A DNA stretch of 64,000 nt from Candidatus Latescibacterota bacterium. Its GTDB lineage: Bacteria; Latescibacterota; UBA2968. The translations under genes were made by a program, and so were the position numbers. Location: contig JAJDYX010000005.1 of the NCBI GenBank assembly GCA_022824945.1, forward strand, positions 1-64,000. The letters are read 5' to 3'. Below the pieces are notes generated by a model. It was not told where the DNA came from. It made no database searches and worked only from the letters and a program-made list of their open reading frames with translations. Each line of letters opens with the position of its first letter. The first letter of the stretch is position 1. Below, piece after piece: positions 31,758 to 41,011 of the stretch.

Positions 31758-33533
31758 TTACAATAATCGCAAACCGAGTTCGCGGAGTTGGACGGGATCT
31801 ACTATGGATGGTGCCCCATCCATGAGCGATGCCGCTGTATTGGTTTTTGGAAATGGAATGACATCGCGGATAAACGCTTTGCCAGCCATGAGGGCGACCA
31901 GGCGGTCGTATCCAAAAGCGATACCGCCATGAGGAGGCGCGCCGTATCGAAAGGCGTCGAGTAAGAAGCCAAATTTTTCCCGTGATTCGCTTTCGGATAT
32001 CCCCAGCATGCGAAATACGCGCTCCTGGGTTTCTCTGTGGTGGATACGAATACTTCCGCCAGCGATTTCGTTGCCATTGAGAACGAGATCATAAGCTCTG
32101 GCGCGAACATCACCTGGGGCTGTCTCAAGTTCACTGAGATCTACTTCCAGAGGAGATGTGAAGGGATGGTGGCAGGCAACGTAGCGTTTTTCAACGTCAT
32201 CAAATTCGAGGAGGGGGAACTGCGTCACCCATAAAAAACTAAAGTCACTGGTCGTCATAAGGTCTTGTTGCCGCGCGAGTTCTAAGCGCAGATTGCCCAG
32301 TGCGTTTGCGACAACGGCGGGTTGATCAGCGACAAATAAAAGCAGGTCTCCCGTTTGTGCGTCGAGTAATTCTCTGAGCATTTGTTGGGCCTGATCGGGA
32401 AAGAACTTGACAATTGATGATTCGAGACCCTGGTCTGTCACTTTTATCCAGGCGAGTCCCTTAGCACCGTGTTGTGCAACAAAAGCCGTGAGGTCGTCGA
32501 TTTGTTTGCGCGAGTAGTTTGCACATCCTTTGGCATTAATGGCGCGAACCTGCCCACCGGAATCGATTACGGATTTAAAGACCCGGAATTCTGAAGCGAG
32601 AGCAGCTTTTGCAATATCGACAATTTCGAGGCCGAAGCGCGTATCCGGACGATCGGTGCCAAAGCGATCAATCGCCTCGCGGTAGGTCATTTGTGGTATG
32701 GGAGAGGGGATATCAAAGCCTATGACCTGTTCAAATAAGTGCCGCGTAAGCCCTTCTGCGAGTTGCATGACATCAGCTTCTGTGACAAATGCCATTTCAA
32801 TGTCAATTTGGGTAAACTCGGGCTGGCGGTCGCCCCGCAGGTCTTCATCGCGGAAGCAGCGCACGATTTGAAAGTAGCGATCATAGCCAGCGATCATGAG
32901 CAACTGTTTGTAGGTTTGAGGCGATTGGGGCAGGGCATAGAAGCTACCTCTTTGAACGCGAGAGGGGACGAGATAATCTCTTGCGCCTTCGGGCGTGCTT
33001 TTCATGAGGAAGGGAGTTTCGATTTCGAGAAAACCCTGGCCAATCAAATATTTGCGCGTCTCCTGTGCGGCGTTGTGTCTCAGGAACAGAGCTTGTTGCA
33101 TATCGGGGCGGCGCAGGTCGAGGTAGCGATAGCGCAATCGCAGTTCTTCGTTGGCGTCGATTTCGGGTTCTATGGCAAATGGTGGTGTGTCCGCTTCGTT
33201 GAGTAGGCGCAGGTCTGAACATTCAATGTCGATGGCACCGGTGGGCAATTTGGGATTTGTCATGCCTTCTGGGCGGGGTTCAACTCTGCCTTTAATTGCC
33301 AGGACGAATTCATTGCGAATTTTTTCGGCAATGGCGTGTGTCTCTGATTCGAGGTCGGGACGAAAGACCACCTGGGTGATGCCGTAGCGGTCGCGCAAAT
33401 CGACAAATATGACGCCCCCGTGGTCGCGTCTTTTGCCGACCCACCCCATCAGGCAGACTTCTTCGCCTACATTTTCGATGCGCAATTCGCCGCAATTGTG
33501 CGTGCGTTTCCAGTCGCCGAGCGACTCTGACAT
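31758..33533 (-). CDS. aspS: Aspartyl-tRNA synthetase, probably non-discriminating
   Basis: 591 aa, normal for bacterial AspRS. An OB-fold anticodon-binding domain (residues 1-110) is followed by the class II core, with FLEIETPFLMKSTPEGARDY (motif 1), FRDEDLRGDRQPEFTQIDIE (motif 2), the bacterial GAD insertion, and GGIAFGYDRLVALMAG (motif 3). The anticodon domain contains WVGKRRDHGG with H38; histidine at this position is associated with non-discriminating AspRS, which also charges tRNA-Asn for GatCAB. It lies 9 bp downstream of hisS, with TAGGAG ahead of the ATG. Confidence 0.97.
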   Translation of the reverse strand: MSESLGDWKRTHNCGELRIENVGEEVCLMGWVGKRRDHGGVIFVDLRDRYGITQVVFRPDLESETHAIAEKIRNEFVLAIKGRVEPRPEGMTNPKLPTGAIDIECSDLRLLNEADTPPFAIEPEIDANEELRLRYRYLDLRRPDMQQALFLRHNAAQETRKYLIGQGFLEIETPFLMKSTPEGARDYLVPSRVQRGSFYALPQSPQTYKQLLMIAGYDRYFQIVRCFRDEDLRGDRQPEFTQIDIEMAFVTEADVMQLAEGLTRHLFEQVIGFDIPSPIPQMTYREAIDRFGTDRPDTRFGLEIVDIAKAALASEFRVFKSVIDSGGQVRAINAKGCANYSRKQIDDLTAFVAQHGAKGLAWIKVTDQGLESSIVKFFPDQAQQMLRELLDAQTGDLLLFVADQPAVVANALGNLRLELARQQDLMTTSDFSFLWVTQFPLLEFDDVEKRYVACHHPFTSPLEVDLSELETAPGDVRARAYDLVLNGNEIAGGSIRIHHRETQERVFRMLGISESESREKFGFLLDAFRYGAPPHGGIAFGYDRLVALMAGKAFIRDVIPFPKTNTAASLMDGAPSIVDPVQLRELGLRLL

Positions 33534-33542
33534 GGCTGTCTC

Positions 33543-34835
33543 CTACGCTTGGGTAATTCCGTTTTTAAGCGTTGTTTTTATCGCGCACAGGTCGTTTTGT
33601 GAAAAAATTTGTTGCGCGCGCGCTTTGAGGTCTTTGATTACGATGGTATTTGCAGACGCCTCGTCTGGTCCAATAACCGCTGCAAAGGGTATATTTTGGC
33701 GATCGGCATATTTGAATTGTCTGTCGAGACGCTGCCCTGGAATGAGATGCAGTTCTGTTGCGATACCCTCCTGGCGCAGTTTTTCGGCAAAAGAAGACGA
33801 TTGGGCGAGAAGGTCTTCGGAGAATACCGTAACAAAGACGCGGGCGCCGGGCGTTTCGAGTTGGGGATAGGTGTCTATTTCTTTGAGCAATTCGGTGATG
33901 GCCATATCGCCAACCGCAAATCCCACGCCGGGTACCTGGCGCTTGCCGCCTACTTGACGCGTGAGATTGTCGTAACGACCACCGCCAAAGAGGGCGCGGC
34001 GCAATGAGGTTTTTGCCCACGCTTCAAATACTGTGCGCGTATAGTAGTCAAAACCGCGCACGATTTTGAGGTCGAGTTCTACGAGGTCTGTAACACCATT
34101 TTGGTCGAGTTGCTCAAAAATGTGCTGAAGCCAGGGAGAAAATGTCAGGTCTGCTGTTTGGAGGATTTCGTAGAGGGTGTCGATTTGACCTGCACTGAGA
34201 TTCAGATCATTGGTCAGATAGGTGCGAAATTTTTCCTCGGGCATTTTGTCTATGCGGTCAATGGCCCCAAAAACGGGTTTGATATCCTCGGGCGATAGGG
34301 CCAGTTCTCTGGCGATTAAATTTTCGAGGGCCTGTCGATCGTTGACTTTGATAGTGGCGTGTTCGTTACTGAGACCGAGTTGTTTGAATAGCGTGCAAGC
34401 TATGGTGATTATTTCGGCGTCGGCCAGATAGCTATCGCTGCCGAGCGCGTCGATATTCCATTGAAAAAAGGAACGGCCTCGACCGCGTTGGGGACGCTCG
34501 TAGCGGAAGAACCTGCCGTAGGATTGCCAGCGGATGGGGAAAGTGAGTTCGCCTTCTTTTTGAGCGACCATGCGCGCGAGTGTGGGCGTGAGTTCTGGGC
34601 GCATGACGAGTTGTTTGTCGTCTCGATCAGATAGCGTGAATGTCTGCTGGGTGACGATTTCTTCGCTGCTTTTGCCCAGATAGAGGGCCATGTATTCGAG
34701 TATTGTGCTTTCGTATTCTCTGTATCCAAAGAGGTTGCCAACGCCGATAAATTTCTCGCAGAGCCACTTTTGGTAGGCCCAGTCGTCGGGATAAAAATCG
34801 CGGGTGCCTTTTACTTTTGGAATCAACTGTGGCAT
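33543..34835 (-). CDS. hisS: Histidyl-tRNA synthetase
   Basis: 430 aa. KVKGTRDFYPDDWAYQKWLC at the N-terminus, motif 2 WQSYGRFFRYERPQRGRGRS, the histidine-binding LKIVRGFDYYTRTVFE and GGGRYDNLTRQVGG, and a C-terminal anticodon-binding domain (residues about 330-430). It heads the hisS-aspS operon found in many bacteria. A TTGACA promoter lies about 45-70 bp upstream. The Shine-Dalgarno is weak. Confidence 0.97.
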   Translation of the reverse strand: MPQLIPKVKGTRDFYPDDWAYQKWLCEKFIGVGNLFGYREYESTILEYMALYLGKSSEEIVTQQTFTLSDRDDKQLVMRPELTPTLARMVAQKEGELTFPIRWQSYGRFFRYERPQRGRGRSFFQWNIDALGSDSYLADAEIITIACTLFKQLGLSNEHATIKVNDRQALENLIARELALSPEDIKPVFGAIDRIDKMPEEKFRTYLTNDLNLSAGQIDTLYEILQTADLTFSPWLQHIFEQLDQNGVTDLVELDLKIVRGFDYYTRTVFEAWAKTSLRRALFGGGRYDNLTRQVGGKRQVPGVGFAVGDMAITELLKEIDTYPQLETPGARVFVTVFSEDLLAQSSSFAEKLRQEGIATELHLIPGQRLDRQFKYADRQNIPFAAVIGPDEASANTIVIKDLKARAQQIFSQNDLCAIKTTLKNGITQA

Positions 34836-34877
34836 GGGTGTATATCCGTTGCAGATTATTTTTTATAACAGAAAACG

Positions 34878-34906
34878 AAGATAAAGGTAAGAGGTGGTAT
34901 TGTCAA
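34878..34906 (-). promoter_or_regulatory. Sigma70 promoter of hisS-aspS
   Basis: Minus strand TTGACA, 17-bp spacer, TATCTT, about 45-70 bp upstream of the hisS ATG. Confidence 0.55.
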
Positions 34907-34936
34907 GGTTTTAGAGGTAAAATTTGGGGATTGGCT

Positions 34937-36220
34937 CTAAGCCGTAAAAGCGTTTTCGTAGTGGCGGATGGCAGGGCGCGATTGTGTCAGGTCAATGGCG
35001 ATGACATCAAATCGCGGTGCCGCGTGGTCGGGGTGTTGTCGCAGGTAGGCTTTTGCTACTTTGATGATTTGCGCTTGTTTGGCAGGCGTCACCCATGCTT
35101 CTGGCTGTCCAAAATGTGGGGTGGTCGCGGTTTTGACTTCGACGAAGACCAGGACGTCGTTTTTCACCGCAATGAGATCGATTTCACCACCCAGGGCGCG
35201 AAATCCGCGTGTGCGAATGCTATATCCTTTTTGTTCTATAAATTTTTCTGCCAATTGTTCGCCTTTGGGACCGGATTGTTGCAGGCGCGTGCGTTGTTTG
35301 CGAAATAGCAGGCGCAGGGCCTGGACCTCATCCTGTGGGATATGTTTGCTGGCACTGGCAATGGTTTTTCCTATGGCTTGAAGTTGGTCGAGGTTTGTGG
35401 CGGCTTGAATACCTTCGGCAAAAATTTTGAAGTCCTCAGAGCACCTGGCTTCAAAGACGCCTCGGAAAGACCGGCGGTGGATGGGGCAGGGACCGTGTTT
35501 TTCCAGGGCGGCGAGGTGTTCGGCACTGCCATATCCCTTGTGATGGGCAAAGCCATAAGCGGGGTATTGCGCGTGGTAATCGATCATCAGGCGGTCGCGC
35601 GTTACTTTGGCGATGACAGATGCTGCGGCGATGGAAAGAGACTTCCGGTCACCACCTATGACTGATTGCTCGGGGAAAGGACTGCCGGGGAGGGCATTGC
35701 CATCGATGAGCACGCGGTTGGGTGAGATGCTGAGGGAGGCGAGTGCCTCGCACATGGCCTGGTGGGTGGCGTTGCGGATATTGTATTTGTCTATTTCTTG
35801 CGGAGACGCTTTGCCCACGCCAATGGCGAGGGCTGTATTGTGGATGGTTTCAAAAAGTTCTGCTCTGCGTTTTTCGGATAGTGCTTTGGAGTCGTTCAAG
35901 CCGGGGATGATTGTATCTGCCGGAAGGATAACCGCCGCGGCGACAACCGGACCTGCGAGAGGACCTCGTCCGGCTTCATCTACGCCTGCGATGTGCTGGA
36001 TGCCCCGTTCTCTGAGTTTTTTTTCTATTGTGAGCATTTGTTCGAGGCGTGCGTTCTCACGGACTTGTGCCTTTTGCTTTTTCCTCACCTGTTCTGCGAT
36101 TGCGCGAACACCGACGCGAGGGTCTTGTTCGAGTGCGTGGAGGTCTGCCTCATCAGGGCGATTGACAGATTTGATGTGGGCGCGAATTTGCGCGATGGTC
36201 ATTGTTGAGATATTTTTCAT
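34937..36220 (-). CDS. rnhB: Ribonuclease HII fused to a YraN (UPF0102) nuclease-like domain
   Basis: 427 aa. A helical N-terminal extension (residues 1-75, LEQDPRVGVRAIAEQVRKK) like that of some long RNases HII is followed by the RNase HII catalytic core: AGVDEAGRGPLAGPVVAAAV with D81-E82, LNDSKALSEKRR, RVLIDGNALPG and ASVIAKVTRDRLM. After about residue 315 the YraN fold begins: GEQLAEKFIEQKGYSIRTRG, then GGEIDLIAVKNDVLVFVEVK, carrying the D...E-x-K nuclease-like residues. The two are usually separate adjacent genes; here one frame joins them. RNase HII removes ribonucleotides from DNA and R-loops. Confidence 0.95.
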   Translation of the reverse strand: MKNISTMTIAQIRAHIKSVNRPDEADLHALEQDPRVGVRAIAEQVRKKQKAQVRENARLEQMLTIEKKLRERGIQHIAGVDEAGRGPLAGPVVAAAVILPADTIIPGLNDSKALSEKRRAELFETIHNTALAIGVGKASPQEIDKYNIRNATHQAMCEALASLSISPNRVLIDGNALPGSPFPEQSVIGGDRKSLSIAAASVIAKVTRDRLMIDYHAQYPAYGFAHHKGYGSAEHLAALEKHGPCPIHRRSFRGVFEARCSEDFKIFAEGIQAATNLDQLQAIGKTIASASKHIPQDEVQALRLLFRKQRTRLQQSGPKGEQLAEKFIEQKGYSIRTRGFRALGGEIDLIAVKNDVLVFVEVKTATTPHFGQPEAWVTPAKQAQIIKVAKAYLRQHPDHAAPRFDVIAIDLTQSRPAIRHYENAFTA

Positions 36221-36386
36221 GGCTGAAGATGCACGCCTATCGGATGAGAGGGGCTTGATTTAATTAAAAGGTATCTTTATATTTTTACATCTGTTCTTAA
36301 ATATTATTTATGTTTACCCAAAGCTATGTGAATAAAGAAGCGTCGAGATCCAAAAATCTGCAACTTATTTTTGAGATGAGATCGAT

Positions 36387-38162
36387 ATGGCAGACGAGAG
36401 CAATACCGACAAGCTGCGCAAGCTCGCGCATTTTGTTACGCCTTTTAAATCGCGCCTGATCTTGCTGTTTTGTCTGACAGCGACGATGACGGCACTGAGC
36501 ATGCTGCCCCCACTGGTGATGAAGTTTATCATCGATGATGTCATTACCATGGGCAACTGGCAGTTGCTTGAAGTGCTTCTGTTTATTTCGATTTGCCTAC
36601 CTATCATGTCCGCTGCGATGCGCGTTTGGGTCTCATTTACCAATGCCTATGTTGGGTGGGGGATAACGACGAGTATGCGAAAGTTCACGTATGAATACAT
36701 GTTGAGATTGCCCATGCGCTTTTACGACGAGATGGGTACGGGCAAAATTATGTCGCGCATTATGTCTGATATTGCGAGTGTGCGCAGTATGGTGACATCG
36801 CGCATGTTGGGTATTCTCGTCGATTTTGTGTCGTTCTGGGTGGCGCTTGCGCTGTGTATGGGCTTGAATTGGAAGATGGGCTGTTTGCTGCTTTTGCTGA
36901 TGCCCCTGTATTTTTTTAATTATTACGGGTGGCGCACGCCAATGCGGGAGTCGTACAGTCTCTGGCGCAGAAAGATGGACCAGGTGTCGGTTGGACTACA
37001 AGAGCGGTTGTCCGGGGTGCAACTGGTAAAATCTTATGGACGAGAGCGCAGAGAACACCGCGCATTTGCAGAAGATACGCACCAGAGTTTAGATGCGGCG
37101 ATGCAGACTGCCACAAATCGCGCTGGCTATATGGCGGGGTCCTGGGGGGTATCGGGATTGCGCAATACGGTGATTTTTTGTTTGGGCTGTTATTACGTGA
37201 TTGAGGGTGAAATGACTTATGGGGCTGTGATGGCCTTTTTTTCTTATTCGAGCCGGATGTTTCAGCCAGTTCTCAATCTCACGCAAATTGCCATGCGTCT
37301 TCAAGCCGTGATGGTGTCTGTGGATCGCGTGTTGGAAATTTTAGATTTTCCCATAGAGATTGCGGATAAGGAGGATGCCGTTGAATTGCCGCCGATAAAA
37401 GGGCATATTAAATTTGAAGATGTGCATTTTGAGTACAAAGAGGATGAGCCGGTTTTGAAGGGTATCAACCTGGAGGTGCAGCCGGGACAGATGGTTGCAC
37501 TGGTGGGACATACGGGATGTGGCAAGACGACGTTGACGAGTTTGTTGATGCGCTTTTACGATGTGAAGGCAGGGCGTATTACTATTGATGGCCACGATTT
37601 GCGAGATGTGAAGTTGCGGACCTTGCGCACGCAAATTGGACAGGTGTTGCAAGATTCGGTGATGTTTGATGGGACGATCCGGGAGAATTTGCTGTATGGG
37701 CGGGCAGATGCCACAGAGGCCGAATTGATCGAGGCGGCACGCATTGCCGAGATTCACGAATTTATTATGCGTACGCCCGAGGGATATGATTCGATGTTGG
37801 GAAAAGATGGCATCAAGCTGTCTGTGGGAGAGAAACAGCGTCTCGCCATTGCGAGAGCCGTGTTGACCAATCCGTCGGTTTTAATTCTCGACGAAGCGAC
37901 TTCGTCGCTCGATTCTCTATCGGAGGCACTGATACAAAAGGCGATGACCAGGGTGTTAAAGGAGCGCACGTCCTTTGCCATTGCACATCGATTATCGACG
38001 ATCGTCAATGCGGATATTATTGTTGTGATGGACCACGGCGAGATTATTGAACAGGGGACGCACAGCGAATTGTTGCAAATACCCGAAGGAAGGTATCGCC
38101 AGCTTTACGAGCAGCAGGCTGCGGGTTCTATTGAAGAGGCTGTAGAGGCTATGGCGAGTTGA
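36387..38162 (+). CDS. ABC exporter half-transporter A (canonical Walker B, degenerate signature)
   Basis: 591 aa. Six-helix type I exporter membrane domain (residues about 15-320), then an ATPase domain: Walker A VGHTGCGKTT near 372, signature LSVGEKQRLAIARA near 478 in place of LSGGQ, and Walker B LILDEATSSLDS with the catalytic glutamate present. Its partner starts 4 bp downstream. The broken signature here complements the broken Walker B of the partner, as in heterodimeric exporters (TM287/288, BmrCD). Substrate unknown; lipids or drugs are usual. Confidence 0.93.
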   Translation: MADESNTDKLRKLAHFVTPFKSRLILLFCLTATMTALSMLPPLVMKFIIDDVITMGNWQLLEVLLFISICLPIMSAAMRVWVSFTNAYVGWGITTSMRKFTYEYMLRLPMRFYDEMGTGKIMSRIMSDIASVRSMVTSRMLGILVDFVSFWVALALCMGLNWKMGCLLLLLMPLYFFNYYGWRTPMRESYSLWRRKMDQVSVGLQERLSGVQLVKSYGRERREHRAFAEDTHQSLDAAMQTATNRAGYMAGSWGVSGLRNTVIFCLGCYYVIEGEMTYGAVMAFFSYSSRMFQPVLNLTQIAMRLQAVMVSVDRVLEILDFPIEIADKEDAVELPPIKGHIKFEDVHFEYKEDEPVLKGINLEVQPGQMVALVGHTGCGKTTLTSLLMRFYDVKAGRITIDGHDLRDVKLRTLRTQIGQVLQDSVMFDGTIRENLLYGRADATEAELIEAARIAEIHEFIMRTPEGYDSMLGKDGIKLSVGEKQRLAIARAVLTNPSVLILDEATSSLDSLSEALIQKAMTRVLKERTSFAIAHRLSTIVNADIIVVMDHGEIIEQGTHSELLQIPEGRYRQLYEQQAAGSIEEAVEAMAS

Positions 38163-38166
38163 GGTT

Positions 38167-40134
38167 ATGGAAAACTTAAAGCGATTTATCATTTTGTATA
38201 TCAAGCCGTATTGGGGGCGCTTGTTGATGGTCATGGTGATGGCCACTATTACGTCGTCCTATACGTTTTTGCTCGGGTTTATTTCAAAAATTACAGTTGA
38301 CGAAGTCTTGCAACTCAAGCCCGCAGGTGAAGTTGTTTCAGAAGCCCACATGCAGTCTTTGATTCAAGAGGAGAGGCGCCCAAAACGAGATCCACAGGCA
38401 ACGATTCCGGGGCTGGGCAAAGAAGGCGGGATAATGCTGCCCAAAACGCGCACGGAAAAACTGGAATGGTTGGGGTGGATTTTCATTCTCTATCTGGTCG
38501 TGAGATCGTTTTTTGCCACGCTCAACTGGTTTTATACGTATAGCATCGCCTATGTGGGACAGCGGATTGTTTTCCGGATTCGCCTGGCTCTGCACGAGAA
38601 GGTGCAGCAGTTGCAGATGACGTTTTTTGATCGCCAGCAAACCGGGCGGATTATGGCGCGGATTGTGGATGATGTGGGGTTGTTGCAGAGCGAAATTACG
38701 ACGACGTTTGTAGAGACGCTACGGCATGTTGCGCGCATTTTGATGGGTACGGCGATTTTGTTTACGATTGATGTCAAGCTCGCGCTGATGGCTTTTGTTG
38801 CATTGCCCGCGTATGTCGTGACCTATAAGGTGTTTCAACGTCCGATCGCAAATGTTTTTATGCGGTTTCGAGAGGATTATGCCGAGGTTTCTGCACTGCT
38901 GGAAGAACGCTCTAAGGGGATTCGCCTCATTCTGTCTTATGCGCGAGAAAGACGGGAGTTTCGGGACTTTTTCAAGCGTCTGATCGGGTTGTATCGTTTG
39001 GGCGTCAAACAGTCTGTTTTGAGTTCTGGCCTGGGGTCAGTCTGTTCGGTTGTGGGGGGGGTTGCAATGGGTCTGATCTTTTATTTTGGCGCGTTGCAGG
39101 TTCGCGGCGGTATGATGACGGTTGGGGAATTGGTTTATTTTTCTATGTCGATGGGGAATCTCTTTTCGCCACTGGTCGCACTTGCCAATGTGAATGCGAC
39201 ATTGCAACAGATGCTGGTGGTGATCAGTCGCGTGTTTGAGGTGCTGGATGAAGAGGTGATTATTCGGGATAGGGAAGATGCGAAGACCCTCGACAAAGTG
39301 CGCGGGCGAGTGTCGTTTCGCAATGTGTCGTTTCGCTATACAGAGGCGGGTGATTACGTTCTTCGAGATCTCAATTTTGTCGTGCGACCGGGCACGACGG
39401 TGGCTGTGGTTGGACCTTCGGGTTCGGGGAAGAGTACGCTGGTTAGTTTGTTGATGCGTCTTTATGAACCCACAGAGGGGAAAATTATTCTGGATGATTA
39501 CGATATACAAGATGTCAAAATTTCTTCACTGCGACAGCACCTCAGCATGGTGCCCCAGGAACCCGTTCTGTTTTCCGGGACGATTGCCGATAATATTCTC
39601 TACGGTCAGGCCGGTACTTCGCCCGAGCAGGTGATGGCTGCGGCTAAGGCGGCTGAGTTGCACGATTTTATTATGACGCTGCCAGAGAAATACGAAGCGC
39701 CGGTTGAGGAGCGCGGTACCAACCTGTCGGGCGGTCAAAAACAGCGTCTGGCTTTTGCGATGGCTGTTGTCACCGATCCCAGTATTCTGATTTTGGACGA
39801 TACGACTTCAGCGCTGGATGCAAAGACAGAAGCGAAGATTCAAGAGACGCTGGATCATTTGATGGAGGGGCGCACGACTTTTGTGATTACCCACCGGATT
39901 TCTACAGCGATGCGGGCAGATCGCATTCTGGTGCTGGACAACGGTCGCATGGCGGGCTGGGGTTTCCACGACGATTTGCTGGAAGAGTGCGAGGTCTATC
40001 GCTTGCTCTACGAACAGCAGCAAAAGCAGAAAGACGATGTGGCAGATGAATTTATTGAGGGGATTATGACGGCGGTGGAAGAGGTTGAAAAGGGGAAGAA
40101 GGAACTGCAGCAAGCCACAGAGAAAGACCGATGA
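38167..40134 (+). CDS. ABC exporter half-transporter B (canonical signature, Walker B glutamate replaced by Asp)
   Basis: 655 aa. A longer partner with an insertion after helix 1 (about residues 45-95: EAHMQSLIQEERRPKRDPQA), which would lie in the first extracytoplasmic loop, then the remaining helices. ATPase motifs: Walker A VGPSGSGKST near 414, signature LSGGQKQRL near 520, Walker B LILDDTTSALDA near 540 with D in place of the catalytic E. The C-terminal tail (QQQKQKDDVADEFIEGIMTA) is helical and charged. Co-translated with A and followed by a terminator at 40225. Confidence 0.93.
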   Translation: MENLKRFIILYIKPYWGRLLMVMVMATITSSYTFLLGFISKITVDEVLQLKPAGEVVSEAHMQSLIQEERRPKRDPQATIPGLGKEGGIMLPKTRTEKLEWLGWIFILYLVVRSFFATLNWFYTYSIAYVGQRIVFRIRLALHEKVQQLQMTFFDRQQTGRIMARIVDDVGLLQSEITTTFVETLRHVARILMGTAILFTIDVKLALMAFVALPAYVVTYKVFQRPIANVFMRFREDYAEVSALLEERSKGIRLILSYARERREFRDFFKRLIGLYRLGVKQSVLSSGLGSVCSVVGGVAMGLIFYFGALQVRGGMMTVGELVYFSMSMGNLFSPLVALANVNATLQQMLVVISRVFEVLDEEVIIRDREDAKTLDKVRGRVSFRNVSFRYTEAGDYVLRDLNFVVRPGTTVAVVGPSGSGKSTLVSLLMRLYEPTEGKIILDDYDIQDVKISSLRQHLSMVPQEPVLFSGTIADNILYGQAGTSPEQVMAAAKAAELHDFIMTLPEKYEAPVEERGTNLSGGQKQRLAFAMAVVTDPSILILDDTTSALDAKTEAKIQETLDHLMEGRTTFVITHRISTAMRADRILVLDNGRMAGWGFHDDLLEECEVYRLLYEQQQKQKDDVADEFIEGIMTAVEEVEKGKKELQQATEKDR

Positions 40135-40183
40135 GAGGTGAGATATAAGAAGCCGTCATACATAGGGGTGGTTTCACCGTCCC

Positions 40184-40218
40184 GTCATCGCGGCATGGTT
40201 TCGAGCCGCGATCCAGTG
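40184..40218. repeat. REP-like palindromic unit
   Basis: GTCATCGCGGCATGGTTTCG followed by AGCCGCGATCCAGTG forms ATCGCGGC/GCCGCGAT. It is the same family as the twin element at 11086-11163. Confidence 0.6.
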
Positions 40219-40224
40219 TTTTCG

Positions 40225-40259
40225 AACTGTGAATGGAGAACCCATTCACAGTTTTTTTT
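40225..40259 (+). terminator. Rho-independent terminator of the ABC exporter operon
   Basis: AACTGTGAATGG pairs with CCATTCACAGTT around AGAAC, followed by eight Ts. Confidence 0.9.
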
Positions 40260-40547
40260 ATGCTCAATCTAAAAAACGATAAAAAAACAGAAATACGCGG
40301 TGGGAATCACAAATACGCATGGTTACTCTCTTTGAGTAAGCTGGCTCGTAAGAGCATAAAAATCAAAGAAGATTCTTTCAGGCTTGCTGGAAGAACCTTC
40401 AGGTTTTATACTGTATAGTGCAAGAATGCATCCAGACATATAGACGAAGCAGCCACTTCCAACTTTGCTGAGTATCAAACATGATAAAAACCGGTAGATC
40501 AGAGACCGTAGCATAGATATACGTCGCGGTTTGAGGAAAGAAGATAA
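40260..40547. other. Intergenic region without a recognisable gene
   Basis: About 290 bp of AT-rich DNA between the exporter terminator and the next gene. No open frame with family similarity is visible. A TTTATACTGTATAG stretch near 40410 could hold a promoter -10 region, but no matching -35 is clear. Confidence 0.5.
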
Positions 40548-40958
40548 ATGTTCAATTTATTGATGCGATTTACCAACTCTGGAAAAATCAGTGCCGCCAC
40601 TGCAGAGGAACAGATGGCCTGCCTCGAAGCCGTGATTATCACCCTGTGTAGTGACAAACGCTTCACTTTCATGGAACAGTGGGAATTTCAGCAATTCATC
40701 AAAAGGGTACGCTGGCGCATCAACGTCAAAGCAGAAGTACCACATATTTGGGAAAAGGCACATGCCGCACTTCAGGATTCAGAAAAATGGGCTGCCTATT
40801 TAGCAAATATAAGTGCGAACATCTTCAGCAAAAAAGTGGCCAGGGCGATCTTCCTGATTTGCGAAGACATCGGGTATGACAGCATCTATCTTTTAGACTG
40901 GCAGCTTCAAAGACAACTTCGCGAGGCCATTCTGAGTGCCCCATCGCAAAGCTCATAG
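40548..40958 (+). CDS. Conserved-looking alpha-helical protein of unknown function
   Basis: 136 aa, no recognised family. It is predicted to be entirely helical: KISAATAEEQMACLEAVIIT, EQWEFQQFIKRVRW, KVARAIFLICEDIGYDSIYL. The spacing of acidic and hydrophobic residues vaguely recalls TerB-like folds, but this is only an impression. A purine-rich AAAGAAGATAA precedes the ATG. It is 53 bp upstream of the membrane zinc-ribbon gene and may share its transcript. Confidence 0.6.
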   Translation: MFNLLMRFTNSGKISAATAEEQMACLEAVIITLCSDKRFTFMEQWEFQQFIKRVRWRINVKAEVPHIWEKAHAALQDSEKWAAYLANISANIFSKKVARAIFLICEDIGYDSIYLLDWQLQRQLREAILSAPSQSS

Positions 40959-41011
40959 CTACAGGCAGGTGTGGTTGCAAGCGTGATAACCACTGACATG
41001 AGGAACTGGCT

